Shown piece after piece: positions 56,430 to 64,000 of a stretch of 64,000 nt of DNA (positions within the stretch are counted from its first letter, which is position 1; every line of letters starts with the position of its first letter). Both the position numbers and the translations under genes were made by a program. The notes under the pieces are model-generated. The model saw only the letters and a list, made by a program, of their open reading frames with translations. It ran no database searches and was not told where the DNA came from. Origin of the DNA: Ancylobacter rudongensis (GTDB taxonomy: Bacteria > Pseudomonadota > Alphaproteobacteria > Rhizobiales > Xanthobacteraceae); contig NZ_FMTP01000001.1 of assembly GCF_900100155.1 (NCBI RefSeq), forward strand, positions 372,001 through 436,000. The letters are read 5' to 3'.

Positions 56430-57218
56430 TTAAAGGCCGTCCTCTGCGCCGCTCAGCACGATGTCCTGCAAACTGCGGACGATATCGCTGCCATCGCCCA
56501 GTAAAACCCCATCGAGCGAGCGCACCGGCCGCAGGAAGCGCACGGAATTGGTGAGGAACACCGCATCCGCCCCGGCCAGCGCCGCCGGCGCCAGCGGGCG
56601 CTCCTCGACGGCGAGGCCGAGCCGTGGGGCGGCCTCGATCACCAGCGCCCGCATGATGCCGGGCAGGCAGCCTTCCGCCAGCGAGGGGGTGATCAGCCGC
56701 CCGGCGATCAGCGCGAACACATTGGCGATGGTGGTGCAGGCGATCCGCCCCTGCGTGTTGAGGATCAGCGCGTCGTCGACCCCCGCCAGCGCCGCCTCGC
56801 GCGCGGCCAGAATATGGTCGAGATAGCCGAGCGTCTTCAGGTTTGCGGTCGGCGAGAACTCGTTGCGCCGGCCGCTCGCGGTGATGAGCCGCGCCGGCTG
56901 GCCGAGCAGGGAAGGGCTCCAGGGGGATGTCGCCACCACGAGCGTCGGCGCGCCGACGCTGGCCGGCCACAGGCCCCGCGCCGCCGTGCCCCGCGTCACC
57001 GTGGTGCGCAGGATCACCGGCGCCGGGGTGAGGGCGGCCGTCATCGCCGCCTCGATCGCCGCCGCCTCGATGGCGATGCCGATCCGCTGCGCCGCCGCCA
57101 CCAGCCGCGCCACATGGCGGTCGCGGGCGAACACGACGCCGCCCCGCGCCAGCGCGGTGTCGAACACGCCGTCGCCGAGGGTGAAGCCGCGATCCTCGCT
57201 GCTGAGCGTCGCGCTCAC
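56430..57218 (-). CDS. pabC: Aminodeoxychorismate lyase (class IV aminotransferase fold)
   Basis: A 262-residue PLP enzyme that releases p-aminobenzoate from aminodeoxychorismate. GFTLGDGVFDTALAR, the PLP-Lys in NLKTLGYLD (about Lys128), and NTQGRIACTTIANVFAL are class IV aminotransferase motifs. GTG start overlaps the pabA stop codon by four bases (GTGA), so translation is coupled. With pabB and pabA it completes the PABA branch of folate synthesis. It could be a D-amino-acid or branched-chain aminotransferase relative by sequence alone, but context favours pabC. Confidence 0.88.
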   Translation of the reverse strand: MSATLSSEDRGFTLGDGVFDTALARGGVVFARDRHVARLVAAAQRIGIAIEAAAIEAAMTAALTPAPVILRTTVTRGTAARGLWPASVGAPTLVVATSPWSPSLLGQPARLITASGRRNEFSPTANLKTLGYLDHILAAREAALAGVDDALILNTQGRIACTTIANVFALIAGRLITPSLAEGCLPGIMRALVIEAAPRLGLAVEERPLAPAALAGADAVFLTNSVRFLRPVRSLDGVLLGDGSDIVRSLQDIVLSGAEDGL

Positions 57219-57799
57219 GCCGCGCTCTCCCGCGCCCGCGCCAGCCGCAGGAAATTGCCCATCAGCTCGTAGCCCTGCGGGGTCAGCACCGATTCCGGGT
57301 GGAACTGCACGCCGTAGGTGGGGTGGGTGCGATGGGCGAGGCCCATGATCTCGCCATCCTCGCTCCAGGCGGTGGGTATCAGTTCCGAACCCTCGTCCAG
57401 TTCCACCGCCAGCGAATGGTAGCGCCCGGCCGGGAAGGGCGAGGGCAGGCCGGCGAACACGTCCGAGCCGGCATGGCGCAGCTGCGAGGCGCGCCCGTGC
57501 ATCGGCTCCTTCGCCCGCACCACCCGCCCGCCAAAGGCCTGGCCGATGCACTGGTGGCCGAGGCAGATGCCGAGAATGGGCAGCCTTCCCGACAGCGCCC
57601 GCACCGCCTCCAGCGAGATGCCGGCCTCATTGGGCGAGCACGGCCCGGGCGAGATCACCAGCGCCTCGGGAGCCCGCCGCTCGATGGCGTTGAGGTCGAG
57701 CGCGTCGTTGCGGGCGACCTCCACCTCCTCGCCCAATTCGGTGAGGTAGCGGGCGACGTTGAAGACGAAGCTGTCGTAATTGTCGATCAGCAGGATCAC
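57215..57799 (-). CDS. pabA: Glutamine amidotransferase of aminodeoxychorismate/anthranilate synthase
   Basis: A 194-residue class I glutamine amidotransferase that supplies ammonia to PabB. The nucleophile Cys is in GICLGHQCIGQAFGG and the His/Glu pair in GVQFHPESVLT; SPGPCSPNEAG is the usual oxyanion region. GTG start overlaps the pabB stop codon by four bases. It may serve anthranilate synthase too, as in some bacteria, but its operon with pabB and pabC argues for folate. Confidence 0.93.
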   Translation of the reverse strand: MILLIDNYDSFVFNVARYLTELGEEVEVARNDALDLNAIERRAPEALVISPGPCSPNEAGISLEAVRALSGRLPILGICLGHQCIGQAFGGRVVRAKEPMHGRASQLRHAGSDVFAGLPSPFPAGRYHSLAVELDEGSELIPTAWSEDGEIMGLAHRTHPTYGVQFHPESVLTPQGYELMGNFLRLARARESAA

Positions 57800-59241
57800 G
57801 TCAGCGCCTCCGGGGTGAAGGCGCGAAACAGCCGTTCCGCCTTGGTCAGGCTCTCGGCATGCTCGGCGGCGGGGTCGGAGAGGGTGGTGATGCCGCCGCC
57901 GACGCCGAAGCTGAGGGTGGAGCCGCCTCCGGCCGTGGCGTTGTCCTGGCCGCCCTCCACCGTGACGGTGCGGATGGCGATGTTGAAATCCATCGTGCCG
58001 TCAAAGCCGATATAGCCGATCGAGCCGCAATAGACGCCGCGCGGGCGGCCTTCCAGCTCGCGGATGATCTCCATGGCGCGGATCTTCGGCGCCCCGGTGA
58101 TCGAGCCTCCGGGGAAGGAGGCGGCGATCAGGTCCAGCCCGTCGCTGCCCTCGGCAAGCGTGCCCGTCACCACCGAGACGAGATGGTGGACATTGGCATA
58201 GGTCTCCAGCCCGCACAGCCGCGGCACCTTCACCGTGCCGGGCCGGCACACGCGCGAGAGATCGTTGCGCAGCAGGTCGACGATCATCACGTTCTCGGCC
58301 CGGTCCTTCTCGCTGGTGGTCAGCGCCCGGCCGCGAAAAGCGTCGAGCGTCGGCTCCACCGAGCGCGGCACCGTGCCCTTGATCGGGCGGGTCTCCACCT
58401 CGGCGCCGTCGAGCTTGACGAAGCGCTCGGGCGAGGAGGAGGCGATGATCCGGTCCTCGTTGACGATCAGCGCCGCGAAGGTCGCCGGGTTGGCGCGGCG
58501 CAGCTGGTCGTAGAGCGCGAACGGGTCGACGGCGCCCGTCTCCGTCGCGAAGCACTGGGTGAAATTGGCCTGGAAGATATCGCCGGCGCGGATGTAGTCG
58601 ATCACCCGTCCCACCGCGCGACGGTAGCCGGCGGCGTCGAAATTGGAGCGCCAGCCCTGCGCCAGCACCGGGGGGCCGAGCGGCGCTTCGGGCAAGGCGA
58701 GGCGCGCGCTGGCCTCGGCCAGCCTTTCGCGGGCGCGGCGGGCGCGGCGGGCGGGGTCGCTCTCCGGCCAGCCGGTGGAGATGACGAAGGCGCGTTCCGC
58801 CACGACATCGAAGGCGAGGACGAGATCGTAGAAGCCGAGATCGACCTCCGGTCCCTCGCCGGGCTCGGGCTGCATGGTGGGGAAGCGGTCGAACAGGCGG
58901 CCGGCCTCATAGGCGACATAGCCCGCCGCACCGGCCTGGAAGGCGGCCTCGCCCGGCAGGCGCGGCTGCGCATAGGTCTTCAGCCGCGCCCGCAGCGCCT
59001 CCAGCGGCGCCCCGGTTTCGCGCTCGCCATTCCAGCGCGGCACCCCGGCCTCCACCCGGAAGCGGCCGAACGGCTCGGCCATCAGATAGGACCAGCGCCC
59101 GAGCACAGGGTGGCGCATCGCGCTGTCGAGAAAGGTCAGGCCCGGCACGGCCGCGCGGTCGCGATGGCCGAGCCGGCGCGCGGCCTGCCAGGGGGGCTGC
59201 CAGGCGATTTCGACGACGAGGGGCGGCGGCTCTTGAATCAT
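57796..59241 (-). CDS. pabB: Aminodeoxychorismate synthase component I
   Basis: A 481-residue chorismate-binding enzyme. The conserved Lys is in RPIKGTVPRS (the PIKGT motif of PabB); other family marks are IRAGDIFQANFTQCF, SSPERFVKL, RAENVMIVDLLRNDLSRVC, SFPGGSITGAPKIRAMEII and GYIGFDGTMDFNIAIRT. The PIKGT motif favours PabB over TrpE. It heads the pabB-pabA-pabC unit. Start ATG at 59241. Confidence 0.93.
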   Translation of the reverse strand: MIQEPPPLVVEIAWQPPWQAARRLGHRDRAAVPGLTFLDSAMRHPVLGRWSYLMAEPFGRFRVEAGVPRWNGERETGAPLEALRARLKTYAQPRLPGEAAFQAGAAGYVAYEAGRLFDRFPTMQPEPGEGPEVDLGFYDLVLAFDVVAERAFVISTGWPESDPARRARRARERLAEASARLALPEAPLGPPVLAQGWRSNFDAAGYRRAVGRVIDYIRAGDIFQANFTQCFATETGAVDPFALYDQLRRANPATFAALIVNEDRIIASSSPERFVKLDGAEVETRPIKGTVPRSVEPTLDAFRGRALTTSEKDRAENVMIVDLLRNDLSRVCRPGTVKVPRLCGLETYANVHHLVSVVTGTLAEGSDGLDLIAASFPGGSITGAPKIRAMEIIRELEGRPRGVYCGSIGYIGFDGTMDFNIAIRTVTVEGGQDNATAGGGSTLSFGVGGGITTLSDPAAEHAESLTKAERLFRAFTPEALT

Positions 59242-59355
59242 GTGCCGAATATGGAACGTCGCGCGGCGGGTTCCTAGAGCGTCCTGCGACCCCCGTGCGG
59301 TGGCGAGGCCGGCCGCGCGAGCGGGCCCCGCCTTGCGGTGAGGCGCCAGCGGCGC

Positions 59356-59772
59356 TCAGAGGATCGAGGGCGGGGCGCAATAGGTGTCGTGGATATTGCA
59401 CCCTTCGGCGCCGGTGGCCGCGCATTCCTTCATCGCGCCGTCCTGCGACTGCGCGCGGGAAGCGCCCGATGCCAGGCCCAGCCGGTTCCGGCTGGTGGCA
59501 CGCGCCAGCGAAATGCACATGTCGGCGCCGGAAAAGGCGACCTCGCAGTCGGTGGCGCCGCCGGTCTGGCACTCCGACAGGGCCTTCGCCCGAACCTCGG
59601 CGTCCGAGCCACCCTCGGCGAAGCCGACGGTTCCGGTCGACCTGCTGTAGGCGGCGGCGACATAGGTCGCTTCCGCGCCAAACGCCGGATTGACGAGCAC
59701 CGGCCCGACAAGCGCCGGTCCGCCACACGCAAGCATCGAACCGATCAGAACCGCGGCACATACAGGTCTCAT
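59356..59772 (-). CDS. DUF4189 secreted protein
   Basis: A 138-residue exported protein, with an N-terminal hydrophobic segment (VCAAVLIGSMLACGGPALVG) and a mature part matching DUF4189: YVAAAYSRSTGTVGFAEGGSD, AKALSECQTGGATDCEVAFS and CISLARATSRNRLG, with several Cys likely paired. The internal Cys16 suggests a possible lipobox-like context, but the surrounding residues do not fit well. Its function is unknown. It diverges from tctC. Confidence 0.83.
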   Translation of the reverse strand: MRPVCAAVLIGSMLACGGPALVGPVLVNPAFGAEATYVAAAYSRSTGTVGFAEGGSDAEVRAKALSECQTGGATDCEVAFSGADMCISLARATSRNRLGLASGASRAQSQDGAMKECAATGAEGCNIHDTYCAPPSIL

Positions 59773-60055
59773 GCAAAGGCCTCCTGCTGTCTTCTAGCCT
59801 TTCGCGCCTCGGGGAGGAGGGCGACACCGGAGAGCATGGCATCCTCATGTGGCATTTGTCAGTATCCCGCTGCCACGGAGAGGGGGCGCGGCGCGGGCGG
59901 GCGTTCCTTCGCGCGGGTTGGACCCGCGTTGGACCAAAGCGTCACTTGACGCCCCGTCAAGCCGGTGATGGCTTATCAGGCCTCACGATGGCGTCTCGCA
60001 GAGTCAGGCGCCGTCACATAAAAACGCTGCGATCCAAAAGTCTCGGGAGGGACGC

Positions 60056-61045
60056 ATGACGAACATGTTCAAGGGGGCCGCTGCCGGCCTGGCGGCGCTG
60101 GCTTTTGCCGCGTTGCCGTTTGGCGCCGCGCAGGCGCAGGATTTCCCGACCCGGCCGGTGACGATGGTCGTGCCGTTCTCGGCCGGCGGGCCGACCGACA
60201 CGGTGGCGCGGCTGATCGCCGAGTCGATGTCGCGCACCCTCGGCCAGCAGGTGGTGGTGGAGAATGTCGGCGGCGCCGGCGGCACGCGCGGCGCCGGGCA
60301 GGTGGCGAAGGCCACGCCCGACGGCTACACGATTCTTCTCCACCATATCGGCCAGGCGACCTCCGCCACGCTGTACCGCAAGCTGCCCTATAATGTGCTG
60401 ACCGATTTCGAGGAGGTCGGCCTCGTCACCGACGTGCCGATGACCGTGATCGGCAAATCGGCGCTTGAGCCCAAGAATGCCGCCGAGCTGATCGCCTATG
60501 TGAAGGCGAACAAGGATGCGGTGATCTACGGCAATGCCGGCGTCGGCTCGGCCTCGCATCTGTGCGGCATGCTGTTCATGTCGGCGCTGGGCACGCAGAT
60601 GACCACCGTTCCCTACCAGGGCACGGGCCCGGCGATGAACGACCTCGTCGGCGGGCAGATCGACCTGCTGTGCGACCAGACCACCAACACCACGGGCCAG
60701 ATCAAGGCCGGCAAGGTGAAGGCCTATGGCGTCACCACCACCACTCCGGTGAAGTCGCTGCCCGATATCCCGACCCTCGATTCCGCCGGCCTGCCCGGCT
60801 TCGAAGTGGCGGTGTGGCACGGCCTGTACGCGCCCAAGGGCACGCCCAAGGCCGAGATCGACAAGCTGAACGCCGCCCTCGTCGCCGCGCTGCAGGACCC
60901 CAAGGTCATTTCCCGCTTCGCCGATCTCGGCACCGAGCCGGTGGCGCTGGAGCGCGCCACGCCGGAGGTGCACCAGAAGTTCCTTGAGGCGCAGGTCGCC
61001 AAATGGAAGCCGATAATCGAGCAGGCCGGCGTTTTCGCCGACTGA
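60056..61045 (+). CDS. tctC: Tripartite tricarboxylate transporter substrate-binding protein
   Basis: A 329-residue periplasmic binding protein of the TctC/Bug family. Signal peptide AAAGLAALAFAALPFGAAQAQ, then the typical start FPTRPVTMVVPFSAGGPTD, VENVGGAGGTRGAGQVAKA, TPDGYTILLHHIG and YGNAGVGSASHLCG. Such proteins bind citrate or other carboxylates; Bug paralogues are diverse, so the ligand cannot be named. GGAGGG precedes the start codon. It is the first gene of the tctCBA transporter. Confidence 0.92.
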   Translation: MTNMFKGAAAGLAALAFAALPFGAAQAQDFPTRPVTMVVPFSAGGPTDTVARLIAESMSRTLGQQVVVENVGGAGGTRGAGQVAKATPDGYTILLHHIGQATSATLYRKLPYNVLTDFEEVGLVTDVPMTVIGKSALEPKNAAELIAYVKANKDAVIYGNAGVGSASHLCGMLFMSALGTQMTTVPYQGTGPAMNDLVGGQIDLLCDQTTNTTGQIKAGKVKAYGVTTTTPVKSLPDIPTLDSAGLPGFEVAVWHGLYAPKGTPKAEIDKLNAALVAALQDPKVISRFADLGTEPVALERATPEVHQKFLEAQVAKWKPIIEQAGVFAD

Positions 61046-61126
61046 CGCGCCTGATTTAGCCTCCCCGCCGGTCCGCCGCTCAGTGCGCGGGCCGGCGTTT
61101 CACGTCCCGGCCGGCGGAAAGGTGCC

Positions 61127-61618
61127 ATGACGCGCTTTGTCAAAAATTCGAAGGAGGTCGCCAGCGGCCTGCTGATCGTTTTCCTGGCGGCCTTCTTCGC
61201 CTGGCAGGCCATGGGGCTGCCCATGGGGCGCGCCATCCGCATGGGGCCGGGCTATTTTCCGATGATCCTGGCCGGTCTTCTCGGTCTCCTCGGCCTGATC
61301 GTCCTCCTCTCCGGTCTCACGCTCCGCCCGGTGGAGGAGGAAAACGCGACGCAGAAGATCGGTTTTCGGCGGTGGCCCTGGGTGCCGCTCGGGCTGATCA
61401 CGCTCGCGGTGGTTGTGTTCGGTCTCGGCATCCGCCCGCTGGGCCTCGGCCCCTCCATGGGGCTCGCGGTGTTCATCTCGACGATGGCGAGCCGGCGTTT
61501 CAAGCTGACCACGGCGCTGCTCTCCTCCTTCATCATGGTTGCGTTCTCCTGGGCCGTGTTCATCAAGGGGCTCGGCCTGCCGCTGCCCATGCTGGGCCCG
61601 TGGCTCGGCGGCTACTGA
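61127..61618 (+). CDS. tctB: Tripartite tricarboxylate transporter small membrane subunit
   Basis: A 163-residue membrane protein with four helices, the TctB subunit of the three-component transporter. Helices: LLIVFLAAFFAWQAMGL, GYFPMILAGLLGLLGLIVLLSG, WVPLGLITLAVVVFGLGI and LLSSFIMVAFSWAVFIKGLGL, ending LPLPMLGPWLGGY. GRAIRMGPGYFPMI is typical of the family. It starts 81 bp after tctC and ends 12 bp before tctA. Confidence 0.88.
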   Translation: MTRFVKNSKEVASGLLIVFLAAFFAWQAMGLPMGRAIRMGPGYFPMILAGLLGLLGLIVLLSGLTLRPVEEENATQKIGFRRWPWVPLGLITLAVVVFGLGIRPLGLGPSMGLAVFISTMASRRFKLTTALLSSFIMVAFSWAVFIKGLGLPLPMLGPWLGGY

Positions 61619-61630
61619 GAGGCGAAGTCC

Positions 61631-63130
61631 ATGGAAATTTTCGATAATCTCGCCCTCGGCTTCTCCGTCGCGGTCACGTTTCAGAACATTTTCTACTGCT
61701 TTATCGGCGTGCTTCTGGGCACGCTGATCGGCGTTCTGCCGGGTCTCGGCCCGGTGCCGACCATCGCCATGCTGCTGCCGATCACCTTCGGCCTGCCGCC
61801 GGTTTCGGCGCTGATCATGCTGTCGGGCATCTATTACGGCGCGCAATATGGTGGTTCGACCACGGCGATCCTGATCAACCTGCCGGGCGAGAGCTCATCG
61901 GTCGTCACCGCCATTGACGGCTACCAGATGGCACGCCAGGGCCGCGCCGGCGCGGCGCTCGCCACCGCCGCCATCGGCTCCTTCTTCGCCGGATCGGTCG
62001 CCACCTTCCTGCTCGCCGTCTTCGCCCCGCCGCTGGCCGACCTCGCCTTGAAGTTCGGGCCGCCGGAGTATTTTGCGCTGATGGTTCTAGGACTTGTCGC
62101 TTCCGTCGCGCTGGCCTCCGGCTCGGTGGTGAAGGCGCTGGCGATGGTGGTTCTGGGCATTCTGCTCGGCCTGTCCGGGCAGGATGTCTACACCGGCACG
62201 CCGCGATTCACCTTCGACATGCTGGAACTGGCGGATGGCATCGAGTTCGTGGCGCTGGCCATGGGCGTGTTCGGCATCGGCGAGATCGTGCGCAACCTGG
62301 AGGATGAGCACACCCGCACCGTCATGGTGCAGAAGGTGAAGGGCCTGCTGCTGTCGAAGGAGGATATCAAGCGCATCATCGGCCCAATCCTGCGCGGCAC
62401 GTTCCTAGGCTCGTTCCTCGGCATCCTTCCGGGCGGCGGCGCGATCCTCTCCTCTTTCTCAGCCTATTCGATCGAGAAGAAGATTTCCCGCCATCCCGAG
62501 CAGTTCGGCAAGGGCGCCATCGAAGGCGTTGCCGGGCCGGAGGCGGCCAACAATGCCGGCGCGCAGACCTCCTTCATCCCCATGCTAACGCTGGGTATTC
62601 CGTCCAACCCGGTCATGGCGCTGATGATCGGCGCACTGATCATCCAGGGCATCGTGCCCGGCCCGAATGTGGTGAACGAGCAGCCGAACCTGTTCTGGGG
62701 CATCATTGCCTCGATGTGGATCGGCAACCTCATGCTGGTTGTGCTGAACCTGCCGCTGATCGGCATCTGGGTGCGGCTGCTCACCGTGCCCTACCACATC
62801 CTGTTCCCGCTCATCGTCGGCTTCTGCTGCATCGGCGTCTACAGCGTGAACAACAACGCCATCGACGTGTTCACCATGGCCCTGTTCGGGGTGGTCGGCT
62901 ACGTGCTGGTCAAGCTGGACTGTGAGCCGGCACCGCTGCTGCTGGGCTTCATCATCGGGCCGATGCTGGAGGAATATCTGCGCCGCGCCATGCTGATCTC
63001 GCGCGGCGACCCGACCGTGTTCTTCACCCGGCCGATCTCCGCCACCATGCTGGGCCTCGCCATCCTCGCGCTCGTCGTCGTGCTGCTGCCCTCGGTGCGC
63101 AGGAAGCGCGAGGAGGCATTCCAGGAGTAG
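61631..63130 (+). CDS. tctA: Tripartite tricarboxylate transporter large membrane subunit
   Basis: A 499-residue protein of about 11-12 helices and the TctA core of the transporter. Conserved features are GVLPGLGPVPTIAMLLPITFG, GIYYGAQYGGSTTAILINLPGE, GTFLGSFLGILPGGGAILSSF and MLTLGIPSNPVMALMIGAL. It forms the channel that moves the carboxylate bound by TctC, driven by an ion gradient. A tRNA-Lys follows after about 120 bp. Confidence 0.93.
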   Translation: MEIFDNLALGFSVAVTFQNIFYCFIGVLLGTLIGVLPGLGPVPTIAMLLPITFGLPPVSALIMLSGIYYGAQYGGSTTAILINLPGESSSVVTAIDGYQMARQGRAGAALATAAIGSFFAGSVATFLLAVFAPPLADLALKFGPPEYFALMVLGLVASVALASGSVVKALAMVVLGILLGLSGQDVYTGTPRFTFDMLELADGIEFVALAMGVFGIGEIVRNLEDEHTRTVMVQKVKGLLLSKEDIKRIIGPILRGTFLGSFLGILPGGGAILSSFSAYSIEKKISRHPEQFGKGAIEGVAGPEAANNAGAQTSFIPMLTLGIPSNPVMALMIGALIIQGIVPGPNVVNEQPNLFWGIIASMWIGNLMLVVLNLPLIGIWVRLLTVPYHILFPLIVGFCCIGVYSVNNNAIDVFTMALFGVVGYVLVKLDCEPAPLLLGFIIGPMLEEYLRRAMLISRGDPTVFFTRPISATMLGLAILALVVVLLPSVRRKREEAFQE

Positions 63131-63251
63131 GTTTCAAGCAGGCGCTTGTGGCTGGCCTGTGGAAAGCTCGGGAAGCCGGGCCGTCCCTATGGACACACCC
63201 GGGGGGCTCTGCTACATGACCGCCCGTCCGCAAGGCCACGGTCTGCGGCGG

Positions 63252-63327
<76 letters not shown>

Positions 63328-63550
63328 AATTCCGATCCTTCGGAGTTTTGGCGGAACCGAGACGAAGCCAACTTCGTCCACCCCCAATCTCATCCGTGTC
63401 CGGGCCGCGCGTCGCATTCAAGGCGGCGCGGGGCCGGTGGGCTTTCTGGTCGGGAATGCCTAGAGTAGGGCGTCCGGGAGCGCCGCCGGGCAAGGGGCCG
63501 CAAGCGTTGGGATTCCCAGCGATCTCGGCCGTTCCGCTCAGGAGGGCGAC

Positions 63551-63763
63551 ATGATCGACCAGTCTTCAATGCTCTGTGCCCATTGCCAGCGCTGCGGACG
63601 GCGTTCCGTGCTCGGGCGCGTTGATGCGGCCTCTCTGGCGCCTCCGGCCGATGGTGAGGCGCCGCCGCGGCTGCGCTGCGACATGTGCGGAGGGCGGCAG
63701 GTGAAGCTGTTCAACGCCAATGGGCCTGTGGAAATGCTCGCCTTCCTCAATGGCCGCATCTGA
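63551..63763 (+). CDS. Small zinc-ribbon protein
   Basis: A 70-residue protein with two Cys pairs, CQRC (12-15) and CDMC (43-46), plus Cys9, laid out as a zinc ribbon. The rest contains RSVLGRVDAAS and a C-terminal hydrophobic end VEMLAFLNGRI. No name can be given; such ribbons often occur in nucleic-acid or protein-binding small proteins. A strong GGAGG lies nine bases before the ATG. The stop is 125 bp before the edge ORF. Confidence 0.72.
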   Translation: MIDQSSMLCAHCQRCGRRSVLGRVDAASLAPPADGEAPPRLRCDMCGGRQVKLFNANGPVEMLAFLNGRI

Positions 63764-63888
63764 GCGGCGAGGCCGGCTCTGAGAGCACTGTCCCCGAGTC
63801 GCCGCCCGGTTTCCTGGCTGCATTCCTCGAACGAAATGGCGGTTCGCGCGTTAGGCCCCCAACACAGGCGAACAGGCGAGAGCGCGCG

Positions 63889-64000
63889 ATGGCTAATCCG
63901 AACAATGACTTTGGCTCCTCTAACCGAGGGCCGTTCACCGAAGGCGGTTCGTCCAGCCAGGGGGCCTCGGCGTCAGGCGCATCGCCCTTCAGCGCCGCAG
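63889..64000 (+). CDS. Truncated ORF at the window edge
   Basis: An ATG at 63889 opens a frame that runs off the right edge without a stop (at least 37 residues). The visible N-terminus, MANPNNDFGSSNRGPFTEGG and more Ser/Gly/Ala, is hydrophilic and probably disordered, with no signal peptide. No family can be recognised. Weak GAGAG lies upstream. Confidence 0.5.
   Translation, partial: MANPNNDFGSSNRGPFTEGGSSSQGASASGASPFSAA

Noticed and set aside
57796-59241. Anthranilate synthase TrpE
   Set aside because: The PIKGT motif and the overlapping pabA and pabC genes favour aminodeoxychorismate synthase.

Overview
The window is a 64-kb piece of a GC-rich alphaproteobacterial chromosome. Gene content (OpgC-type glucan acyltransferase, Omp25/31-like barrel protein, cyclopropane fatty acid synthase, malonyl-CoA decarboxylase, ArsR-methyltransferase regulator of metF/metH, DUF930, DUF4189 and DUF6600 proteins, several L,D-transpeptidases, bacteriophytochrome) points to the order Hyphomicrobiales, plausibly the Xanthobacteraceae/Ancylobacter neighbourhood; the family is inference. 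Coding density is high. One tRNA-Lys is present. No rRNA, CRISPR array, transposase or integrase was seen.

Layout. 1-9.9 kb: end of a trans-aconitate methyltransferase gene, a Tat-exported patatin-like lipase, an MltB-type lytic transglycosylase, prmB, an acidic small protein behind tandem 34-bp palindromic repeats, a minus-strand operon hdeD-like > opgC-like > two SGNH hydrolases, a MOSC protein and an L,D-transpeptidase. 10.1-17.7 kb: one-carbon/methionine block with trmO diverging from a SahR-like regulator translationally coupled to metF, then a small coiled-coil protein, metH and an LssY_C protein. 17.7-22.6 kb: outer membrane protein, amidase, then pdxY-phzF-NUDIX. 22.7-29.2 kb: BMP-type ABC transporter (binding protein, double ATPase, two permeases) ending in a cytosine-deaminase-like enzyme, with palindromic repeats inserted twice inside the operon.

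29.3-36.8 kb: two metallo-beta-lactamase-fold hydrolases and lepA. The lepA stop codon is overlapped by a strikingly AT-rich RelA/SpoT-domain gene, the clearest foreign gene here and the best candidate for an undescribed stress or defence factor. Then come a YegP-like protein, a PRC-barrel protein, and a coupled L,D-transpeptidase/MepA endopeptidase pair. 36.9-44.7 kb: GMC oxidoreductase, second MltB-like transglycosylase, DUF3750 protein, malonyl-CoA decarboxylase, cfa, and a secreted protein resembling a GH56 hyaluronidase barrel. 44.9-51.1 kb: bacteriophytochrome histidine kinase with its own receiver domain, then a TetR regulator diverging from an EmrAB-type efflux operon over two palindromic operators. 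51.1-56.3 kb: leuA behind a leucine-rich leader peptide, a DUF930 protein and a very low-complexity DUF6600 protein. 56.4-64 kb: pabB-pabA-pabC, DUF4189 protein, a TctCBA transporter, tRNA-Lys(CTT), a small zinc-ribbon protein and a truncated ORF at the edge.

Taken together the window is mostly housekeeping (methionine/folate, leucine, translation) mixed with cell-envelope remodelling: two L,D-transpeptidases, two lytic transglycosylases, a MepA endopeptidase, a glucan-modification operon and cfa. Regulation visible in the DNA includes a SahR-type palindrome, TetR operators, a probable leucine attenuator and several intrinsic terminators between convergent genes.
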